From contig NZ_CP107960.1 in assembly GCF_036077095.1 (NCBI RefSeq), forward strand, positions 7,936,001 to 8,000,000: DNA of 64,000 nt. Reading direction: 5' to 3'. The notes beneath the pieces were generated by a model. That model did no database searches, had not been told where the DNA came from, and saw nothing but the letters and a program-made list of their open reading frames with translations. The stretch comes from Streptomyces sp. NBC_00376. Lineage in GTDB: Bacteria > Actinomycetota > Actinomycetes > Streptomycetales > Streptomycetaceae. The position numbers and the translations under genes are program-made. Numbering within the stretch: the stretch's first letter is position 1; each line of letters starts with the position of its first letter. Positions 58,120 through 64,000 of this stretch are shown here, piece by piece.

Positions 58120-59366
58120 GGGCACGTACCGCGATCGTCTGTTCGGTCGCGGACCAGGGCGTGGCAGCGCTCACCAACATCCTGGTGCTGGTGACGGCCG
58201 CCCGGCTCTCCACCGTGGCGGAGTTCGCCCGCTTCTCGGCGGTCTACCTCGTCTTCACGGTGCTGCTGGGCGTGTCCGGCGCCCATACCGGGCAGCCGCT
58301 CGTGCTGCGACGCGGCGGGAGCGAGGAGGCGCGCGGCGCCTGCCGGTCGGCGGTGGCGTTCACCCTGATCGCGGCGGAGGTGCTCGGCGCGGCCCTGGCC
58401 GGGGTCTGTCTGCTGGTGCCGGGCGCCACCGCGAACGCCCTGATGGCGCTGGGGCTCGTCCTGCCGGTGGTGCTGGGCCAGGACATCATGCGTTATGCCT
58501 TCTCCACCCTGCACCTGCCGCACCTGGCGCTGGCGGGCGATGTCCTGCGACTGGTCTGCGTGCTGGGCGCGTTGGCCCTGCAACCGCTTGGCGCCCCCGC
58601 CGCCCGGCTCGTCGTGGTGTGGGGGCTCGCCGCGCTGCCGGCCCTGCTCCTGTCGGCCGCCCTGCTGCACCGGAGGGTGGCCGGGGCACCGGTGCGGCCG
58701 GGGGCCCTGCTGCGGCGGGGCCACCTCGGGAGGCGCTTCGTGGTGGAGTTCGCGGTGGGCAACGCCACCGGCCAGCTCTCCGTGCTCGGACTCGGCGCGG
58801 TCGGCAGCCCGCTGGTGGTCGGCGCGCTGCGTGGCGCGACCACCCTGTTCGGGCCGTTGAACGTGCTGTTCACCTCGGCCACCGGCTTCGGCCCGCCCCT
58901 GCTGGGCAGACTCGCCGGCGAACGGCGCAGGGTGCGGGCCGCCGCCGTGCTCGCGGCCGTCCTCGCGGCGGTCGCCGCCGCCTGGGCCACCGTACTGGCC
59001 CTGCTGCCCGACCCGGCCGGACGCCGGCTGCTGGGCGACACCTGGCCCACGGCCGCCGCCCTGCTCCCGGCGACCGGCAGCCAGTACACGGCGATGGCCG
59101 TCGGCACCTGCGGGCTGCTGGCCCTGCGGATGCTCGACCCGCGCACCACACTCGCCATCCAGGTGGTCTTCTCCCTCGCCTCCGTCGCCTTCCTCACCGG
59201 CGGCTATGCGCTGGGCGGGGTCCCGGGCGCGGCCTGGGGCCTGTGCCTGGGCTCCGGGTGCAAGGCGGTGGCCACCTGGACCAGGGTGGCCCGGCTCGCG
59301 AACCGTACGGCCGCGGCGCGGACACCCCTCAGCGCGGCTGCCGCCCGTCCCGGCGAAAGCTCGTGA
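58116..59366 (+). CDS. Flippase-like polysaccharide membrane protein (Wzx/MATE-like)
   Basis: A 416-aa integral membrane protein with about 12 helices, few charged residues, and the general look of a polysaccharide flippase (VADQGVAALTNILVLVTAARLST at the N-terminus, FVVEFAVGNATGQLSVLGLGAV in the middle). It would move lipid-linked repeat units across the membrane. It starts inside the stop of the preceding gene (ATGA) and its 3' end overlaps the convergent polymerase-like gene by 38 bp. The assignment rests on topology and neighbours. Confidence 0.72.
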   Translation: MRARTAIVCSVADQGVAALTNILVLVTAARLSTVAEFARFSAVYLVFTVLLGVSGAHTGQPLVLRRGGSEEARGACRSAVAFTLIAAEVLGAALAGVCLLVPGATANALMALGLVLPVVLGQDIMRYAFSTLHLPHLALAGDVLRLVCVLGALALQPLGAPAARLVVVWGLAALPALLLSAALLHRRVAGAPVRPGALLRRGHLGRRFVVEFAVGNATGQLSVLGLGAVGSPLVVGALRGATTLFGPLNVLFTSATGFGPPLLGRLAGERRRVRAAAVLAAVLAAVAAAWATVLALLPDPAGRRLLGDTWPTAAALLPATGSQYTAMAVGTCGLLALRMLDPRTTLAIQVVFSLASVAFLTGGYALGGVPGAAWGLCLGSGCKAVATWTRVARLANRTAAARTPLSAAAARPGESS

Positions 59367-60840
59367 CCAGCAGCAGGCAGAGCGCCGCGACGGCCAGCTT
59401 GCCGACGGACTGCAACAACGGACCGCGCAAAAGGATGAAGGTGTACCCGGCGACCAGAGGTGCGGTGACCGCCAGGACGCTGCCGGGCCCCGGACCGTCC
59501 CGGGAGACGGCCCGCGCGTACCGCCGGTCGGTACGGGCGGCGGCGTACCCGATCAGTGCGAGGCCACCGACCATGCCCGGCGCACCGAAGTCGACCCACA
59601 GCTCGGTCCACAGCGGCGCCGACAGGTTGGTCATGTTCATCCCCATCCACTGACCTACGCGCACCCCCGTGTCCTCCGGCTTGCCGCTCCACACCGACCG
59701 GGGAACGAAGAAGAGTGCGGAGCCCGCCAGTTGACGCCCGTAGGTGTGGCCGCGGGTGTCGACCCAGGTGATCGTGTTGGCGAACATCACCGTCTGGTCG
59801 TAGTCCTTGGTGGCCAGCGGCTCGAAGACCGACGACGAGTCCACCGGCCGGTACCCGGCGCTGTCGTACCGGAACCGGTCCGCGTAGGGGAACAGCACCA
59901 GCGCCCCGACCACCCCCATGGCCAGCACCGAGCGGTACATCGCCGCGCTGCTCGGGAAGGCGGTGAACAGCAGCGAGACCAGCACCGTCAGGAACCAGTA
60001 ACGGGCGTTGGACACCGGGTTGTTGACGATCACGTTGAGGACGGACAGCCCGGCCCAGACCAGTACCGCCGACGGGGAGCGCCGGGCCGCGCGCGAGGTC
60101 ACCAGGCGACGGGTGAAGAAGAGCAGCGCCAGCAGTGCGGGCACCGTGCCGAAGCCCTTGAGGAAGGCCGACCCCACATTGGACCCGTCCGATCCCACCC
60201 CGCTCCCCGCGACCGAGGCGCTGATCTCCTGACGGCTGGTGAAGAAGACCGCCGGCCCGCCGACCTTCAGGACGTAGTAGCCGCTCGCCGCGAAGGCCAG
60301 CAGCACCAGCAGCCCGAGCCGCCCCGGGTGTGCCACCGCCGGACGGCCCCCGGAACGCGCGGCGACCCGCCGCCGCAGCGGCCGCCGCGACGCCAGCAGG
60401 GCCCCCAGGTCGAACGCTGCGCAGCCCACCAGGATCAGCGCGACGGCCGTCACCAGATCCGACCGCGGCCCGACCATCGGGGTGGGCGTCTGCCCGATGA
60501 CGGCCTGGGCGAACGGCGCCACGCCCATCGCGATGTACACGAACATCCAGAAGACGCCCTGCAACAGCCGCCGCCGGGTGGAAAGGACCATGGTCGCGAG
60601 CCGGATCCCCGCATAACAGGTCAGCACCAGCTGCAGCCAGTACGCGGTGTCGCGGACCCCGGTGCCGGGCTGCGCGGCGATCACCGCGGGCAGGAAACAG
60701 ACCAGGGCGAGGATGAGGGGCACGGCCAGGGCGCGCGAGAGCATCGCCCACGAACCGGGCCCGGCCTGCGCGTGGCCCGGCTCCCGCGGGCCGTGCTCCG
60801 GTACGGGTGCGGACGGCGCCGCCTCGTGCACGGACGTCAT
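59329..60840 (-). CDS. Wzy-like polysaccharide polymerase membrane protein
   Basis: A 503-aa membrane protein with about 12 helices and a large extracytoplasmic loop (PYADRFRYDSAGYRPVDSSS ... TWVDTRGHTYGRQLAGSALFFVPRSVWSGKPEDTGV), which resembles the oligosaccharide-repeat polymerase type, with NLSAPLWTELWVDFG after it. It probably polymerises repeat units outside the membrane. ATG 60840 follows GGGGAG. It is transcribed against the flippase gene and divergently from the next glycosyltransferase. Confidence 0.78.
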   Translation of the reverse strand: MTSVHEAAPSAPVPEHGPREPGHAQAGPGSWAMLSRALAVPLILALVCFLPAVIAAQPGTGVRDTAYWLQLVLTCYAGIRLATMVLSTRRRLLQGVFWMFVYIAMGVAPFAQAVIGQTPTPMVGPRSDLVTAVALILVGCAAFDLGALLASRRPLRRRVAARSGGRPAVAHPGRLGLLVLLAFAASGYYVLKVGGPAVFFTSRQEISASVAGSGVGSDGSNVGSAFLKGFGTVPALLALLFFTRRLVTSRAARRSPSAVLVWAGLSVLNVIVNNPVSNARYWFLTVLVSLLFTAFPSSAAMYRSVLAMGVVGALVLFPYADRFRYDSAGYRPVDSSSVFEPLATKDYDQTVMFANTITWVDTRGHTYGRQLAGSALFFVPRSVWSGKPEDTGVRVGQWMGMNMTNLSAPLWTELWVDFGAPGMVGGLALIGYAAARTDRRYARAVSRDGPGPGSVLAVTAPLVAGYTFILLRGPLLQSVGKLAVAALCLLLVTSFRRDGRQPR

Positions 60841-60946
60841 GTGCTCCCCGTTTCCGTGGACCTGTGAACACTCTAACGAATCAACCCACTTGGGGGGTTT
60901 GGATGACTAGTCTGTGAAACGTCGGCCGCGGTTGAGGGGAACCCTG

Positions 60947-62137
60947 GTGAAGATTCTGCACGTCGTCACACTGCACACTCCGGACCACGCGTTCGGTGGC
61001 CCGACCAGAGTGGCGCTCAACCTGTCGAAGGTCCAGCGGGCCGCCGGCGACGACGCCAGGATCATGGCACTCGGAGACGGTTTCGAGGGCCCCCTCCCGC
61101 GCGAGATCGAGGGAGTGCCGGCCCATCTCTTCCAGGCCCGCCACCTGCTCCCCGCGTTCGAGGTCAGCGGCATCACATCCGGTGCGCTCCTGCGCACCGC
61201 GTACCGCATGATGCGCGGCGCCGACCTCGTCCATGTCCACCTGATGCGCGACCTGGTGACACTGCCCGCCGCGCTGCTCGCCCTGGCCTTCCGCACCCCA
61301 CTGGTCGTCCAGACGCACGGCATGGTGGACCCCACCGAGAACCGGGTCGCCCGGCTCACCGATCTGCTGGGCGTGCGCAGGGTGCTGCGCGGTGCCGACG
61401 CCGTACTGCACCTCACCGAGACGGAACGCCTCGATGTGAACGCCGTAGCCGCACCGGTCCCGCTGACCCGGACCGTACGACTGGTCAACGGAGTGCGCCC
61501 GCAGGAGATCAAACCCGTCCGGGAGTCAGGGCGGCCGCCGACGGTCCTCTTCCTCGCCCGGATCCAGGAGCGCAAGCGCCCGGAGGACTTCGTCGCCGCG
61601 ATGCCGGCGGTCCTGGCCCGGCATCCGGGCGCCCGCTTCGTGCTGGCCGGTCCCGACACCGGCGCACTGCCCGCGACCCTCGAACTCGCCCGCAGGCTGG
61701 GGGTGACGGGATCGCTCGACCATGTGGGGCCGCTCGGGCACGAGGAGGTCCTGGCGGCGGGGCGGCGGGCCGATGTGTACGTACTGCCGTCGATCGAGGA
61801 GCCCCTGGGCGTGTCCGTCCTGGAAGCGATGTCGGTCGGCACCCCCGTCGTCATCACCCGCACCTGCGGACTCGGCCCCGATGTGGCGCGCGCGGGCGCG
61901 GGCCGCGTGATCGACAGCCGGGTCGGCGAGGACGGGAAGAACGCACTCAAGGTCGCCGCCGCCGTCCTGGAACTCCTCGAACCGGAGACCAACACCCGTA
62001 CGGGCAGGGCCGCCTGGGACCTGGTGAACGAGGACTTCACCATCGAGGCCGTGACCGCCACCCTCCGGCGGACCTACGAAGACGTGGTCCGCCGGAGGGG
62101 AGGCCGGGTCAAACGGTCTTCCCCTCACGGGACTTGA
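60947..62137 (+). CDS. GT4 glycosyltransferase
   Basis: A 396-aa GT-B enzyme: KILHVVTLHTPDHAFGGPTR at the N-terminus, PTVLFLARIQERKRPEDFVAAM at the start of the donor domain, and SIEEPLGVSVLEAMSVGTPVV with the E-x7-E pair of GT4. It adds a sugar to the lipid-linked repeat unit. GTG 60947 follows GAGGGG by seven bases; an upstream in-frame GTG (60914) is less likely since it coincides with a -10-like TAGTCT (60908-60913). Its 3' end overlaps the convergent GT2 gene by 29 bp. Confidence 0.92.
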   Translation: MKILHVVTLHTPDHAFGGPTRVALNLSKVQRAAGDDARIMALGDGFEGPLPREIEGVPAHLFQARHLLPAFEVSGITSGALLRTAYRMMRGADLVHVHLMRDLVTLPAALLALAFRTPLVVQTHGMVDPTENRVARLTDLLGVRRVLRGADAVLHLTETERLDVNAVAAPVPLTRTVRLVNGVRPQEIKPVRESGRPPTVLFLARIQERKRPEDFVAAMPAVLARHPGARFVLAGPDTGALPATLELARRLGVTGSLDHVGPLGHEEVLAAGRRADVYVLPSIEEPLGVSVLEAMSVGTPVVITRTCGLGPDVARAGAGRVIDSRVGEDGKNALKVAAAVLELLEPETNTRTGRAAWDLVNEDFTIEAVTATLRRTYEDVVRRRGGRVKRSSPHGT

Positions 62138-62936
62138 GGGCGATCTGCCAGCGGTAGAAGCTCATCGCCAGCGCGAAGTCGAACCCCGCCCGCCCGTCGA
62201 GGAACCCCCGCCGGTACAGATACATGTAGGCGAACGACACCAGGGGCTTGAACGGTGCCTTGTGGAACAGCTGCCCCTGGCGCGACTTCACCCTGCGCAC
62301 CTGCTCCTTGACCTCGGGGTGGTGCTCCAGCCACGCCTCCCAGTCCGAGTAGCGGTTGTGCCGCTCGAACCAGGCGGTGACCGGGTCGAGATCCTGGTGC
62401 TCGATCGGATTGCGGAGCGAGCCGACCGAATCCGCGACCGGCTGGTAATGGCCCTCGACCTCACCGATGCCCGGCGCGTCCAGATCACCCACCTCCGGAT
62501 ACCGGCAGCGGGTGCGGTCGGTCAGTGACCGCTTCCGGATGGTGTAGCCGTGCCGCAGCCGCTTCCCGGAGAACCAGTAGCCGAGCGGAATGTCGTACGC
62601 CGCCGGCTTCGGCGCGGCCGGGTCGGCGAAGACCTGCCGCAGTTCGGCCAGCAGCCCGGGACCGATCCGCTCGTCGCCGTCGAGCAGCAGGATCCAGTCC
62701 AGGTCCGTGCGGACATGGTCCAGACACCACTGCTTCTTACGCGGATGACCGCCGTCCCAGGTGTACGTGACCACCTCGGCACCGCACTCCTCGGCGATCT
62801 TCGCCGTCTCGTCCGTGCTGTGTGAGTCGACGACGACCACCGCCTCGAAATGGCCGAGTACCGACGTCACCGCCTCGGCGATGTTGAGCCCCTCGTTCTT
62901 CGTGGGGATCGCCACGGCTATCGGCAGCTTGTTCAT
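62109..62936 (-). CDS. GT2-family glycosyltransferase
   Basis: A 275-aa GT-A enzyme with AVAIPTKNEGLNIAEAVTSV at the N-terminus, VVVVDSHSTDET, the DxD-type LLLDGDERIG near residue 87, and a C-terminal amphipathic region (LVSFAYMYLYRRGFLDGRAG) typical of WaaE/KdtX-like transferases. ATG 62936 overlaps the lipoprotein stop by four bases (ATGA). It belongs to a leftward operon with the lipoprotein and the LamG gene. Confidence 0.92.
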   Translation of the reverse strand: MNKLPIAVAIPTKNEGLNIAEAVTSVLGHFEAVVVVDSHSTDETAKIAEECGAEVVTYTWDGGHPRKKQWCLDHVRTDLDWILLLDGDERIGPGLLAELRQVFADPAAPKPAAYDIPLGYWFSGKRLRHGYTIRKRSLTDRTRCRYPEVGDLDAPGIGEVEGHYQPVADSVGSLRNPIEHQDLDPVTAWFERHNRYSDWEAWLEHHPEVKEQVRRVKSRQGQLFHKAPFKPLVSFAYMYLYRRGFLDGRAGFDFALAMSFYRWQIALKSREGKTV

Positions 62937-63628
62937 CCGAGGTCTCCTTCGGGCAGCCAGGCGTAGCAGCCTGTGGAGGTGAAGACACGGGCCTGCCGGG
63001 GCACGGTGATCGTGGTCCGCTTCCCGGCGGCGCCGGAGCCGGAGGCCAGGGTCCTGTCGTCCGCGCCGGCGATCCGCCAGGTGCAGTCTCCGGTGGGGGA
63101 GACGTCGTGGTAGCGGCCCGGCCGGATCTGCTCGTTCCGGTACGTGCCGTCCGCGTATCCCCGGTCGGCCTCCCGCAGCAGGTCCCGGTGCTGGGTGCAG
63201 AGGTACTCGACGGCGGGTCGCGCGTCGGCGATCTCGCCCGTCACGATCGCACCGACCGCCACGTCCCGGTCGGCCTTCACCAGGAACCGCAGCCGGTCGC
63301 AGGTCTCCTGACCGGTCTGGAGCACTGCTGCGGGGTCCATGCCCCTGGGCACCCGGTCGACCAGATAATCCTTCTCCTTCCGGGTGAACGAACCGGTGGC
63401 CGGGGTGAGTCGATCGCTGGGCAGCTTCGGAGGCTCACTCGTGGGCGGGGCCGAGGGGGCAGCGGTGGCTGCGGTGCCGGGCCCGGCCGTCGGGGCGGCG
63501 AGCGGGGCATGCGTGGCAGTGGCTCCGGCGCCGCTCGCGCCGTCCCGCCCCTCGGAGGACGAGCCGCAGGCGGCCAGCGCCGCCGTCAGTACGACGAAGG
63601 CGGCACCGGCCCGGAACGGATGCCTCAT
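62933..63628 (-). CDS. Lipoprotein of unknown function
   Basis: A 231-aa exported lipoprotein. Signal peptide with lipobox LAAC (Cys21), a 50-residue Ala/Thr/Pro/Ser linker that would span the cell wall, a helical part (FTRKEKDYLVDRVPRGMDP ... CDRLRFLVKADRDVA ... YLCTQHRDLL) and a C-terminal beta domain (IRPGRYHDVSPTGDCTWRI ... TVPRQARVFTSTGCYAWLP) with paired Cys. This last domain looks like a recurring actinobacterial extracellular beta module. ATG 63628 overlaps the upstream LamG stop (ATGA). It may bind or anchor the polymer; function unknown. Confidence 0.75.
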   Translation of the reverse strand: MRHPFRAGAAFVVLTAALAACGSSSEGRDGASGAGATATHAPLAAPTAGPGTAATAAPSAPPTSEPPKLPSDRLTPATGSFTRKEKDYLVDRVPRGMDPAAVLQTGQETCDRLRFLVKADRDVAVGAIVTGEIADARPAVEYLCTQHRDLLREADRGYADGTYRNEQIRPGRYHDVSPTGDCTWRIAGADDRTLASGSGAAGKRTTITVPRQARVFTSTGCYAWLPEGDLG

Positions 63629-64000
63629 CCGGCCGTCCTCAGTGCGTAGTGGGCACTGATCTGCGCGCTGCTCAGCGCGGTCGGGTAGACGGCGGTCTCG
63701 TCGATCTGCCCGGCGAAGAAATCGCTCGTCGGCTTGGACGGCCAGCCGTTCAGGTTGTCCCCGCCGACCCGCCAGTAGCCGTCGTACTTCTCGTTGCCTG
63801 TGTACAGCGCGTTCGAGGCACGGAGCTGCCCGTCGACGTACAGCGCCATGCCGCCGGGTCCCTGCGTGGCGACCACGTGGTGCCAGGCGCCGTTGTTGTA
63901 GGCGCTGGGCGTGGTGATGGTCCTGGTGCTTCCGCTGTGCACCCCGAAGACCAGCCGGCCGTCGTCGCGCATGTACACGTGCTTGTCGTACTGGGTGCTG
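63625..64000 (-). CDS. LamG/concanavalin-like lectin domain protein (5' part outside window)
   Basis: Only the last 125 codons are visible. They form a LamG-type jelly roll: VYMRDDGRLVFGVHSGSTRT, NNGAWHHVVATQGPGGMALYVDGQLRAS, DFFAGQIDETAVYPTALSSAQISAHY, the usual end of this domain. The protein is probably a large secreted carbohydrate-binding protein or glycosidase linked to the polysaccharide cluster. Its stop overlaps the lipoprotein start by four bases, so the two are coupled. Confidence 0.85.
   Translation of the reverse strand, partial: STQYDKHVYMRDDGRLVFGVHSGSTRTITTPSAYNNGAWHHVVATQGPGGMALYVDGQLRASNALYTGNEKYDGYWRVGGDNLNGWPSKPTSDFFAGQIDETAVYPTALSSAQISAHYALRTAG

Noticed and set aside
1..64000. 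Mobile elements, phage genes, tRNA or rRNA genes, CRISPR arrays
   Set aside because: No transposase, integrase, terminal inverted repeats, tRNA cloverleaf or spaced repeats were seen, and base composition is even along the window.

Overview
The window looks like chromosomal DNA of a high-GC actinomycete, most probably Streptomyces. Third codon positions are almost all G or C, the only in-frame TTA codon found is in one glycosyltransferase gene, a DUF6381-type small protein is present, and several genes have a TANNNT -10 element 6-8 nt before the start codon, the pattern of leaderless transcripts. No rRNA, tRNA, CRISPR array, insertion sequence or phage gene was seen. The assignments below come from reading motifs and gene order; no database search was possible.

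Layout. (1) 1-3.4 kb: the end of a fucoside-type locus, with a truncated sugar-binding lipoprotein, a GH29 alpha-L-fucosidase and a divergent RraA-family protein; the intergenic regions share a CTATCGAT-type motif. (2) 3.6-10.4 kb: a LacI-controlled beta-galactoside operon (two permeases, binding protein, GH42 beta-galactosidase) with two 16-bp palindromic operators. (3) 10.5-11 kb: a small helical protein whose tail resembles an amyloid-signalling motif. (4) 11-19.2 kb: a catabolic gene set around a fused E1 alpha-beta/E2 2-oxoacid dehydrogenase, with an organic-anion MFS transporter, a VOC protein, a FadR-type regulator and two SDR dehydrogenases; two copies of ATGGATCCAT flank the divergent promoter. 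(5) 19.2-25.5 kb: htpG, an MFS exporter, a TTA-containing glycosyltransferase and a membrane-anchored SpoIIE-type phosphatase.

(6) 25.6-50.7 kb: a large carbohydrate-use locus. It has an ABC importer, a secreted GH-A-type hydrolase with a CBM9-like tail, a CE7 esterase, a GH38 alpha-mannosidase, an unclassified alpha/alpha-toroid protein, a NodB-type deacetylase, and a set of oxidoreductases and acid-sugar enzymes (Gfo/Idh, FAD oxidoreductase, 2-hydroxyacid dehydrogenase, enolase-superfamily protein, DUF6807). At least five GGAAA-nCGn-TTTCC sites tie the blocks to the LacI protein encoded inside the locus; a second regulator (GntR/LacI chimera) sits beside TTRACGCGTCAA sites. A Ser/Thr kinase and a two-gene membrane protein pair, the second member frameshifted, interrupt the locus.

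(7) 50.8-53.6 kb: miscellaneous genes (tandem ABM-domain membrane protein, guanine deaminase-like protein, DUF6381, RNase H). (8) 53.7-64 kb: a surface polysaccharide cluster with a CDP-alcohol phosphatidyltransferase, a cytidylyltransferase-like enzyme, three glycosyltransferases, a Wzz/BY-kinase-like protein lacking its Walker A lysine, a flippase-like and a polymerase-like membrane protein, a lipoprotein, and the 3' end of a LamG-domain protein cut by the window edge.

The best candidates for undescribed biology are the 25-kb glycan/oxidised-sugar locus, the E1-fusion catabolic cluster with its own operator, and the RHIM-like small protein.
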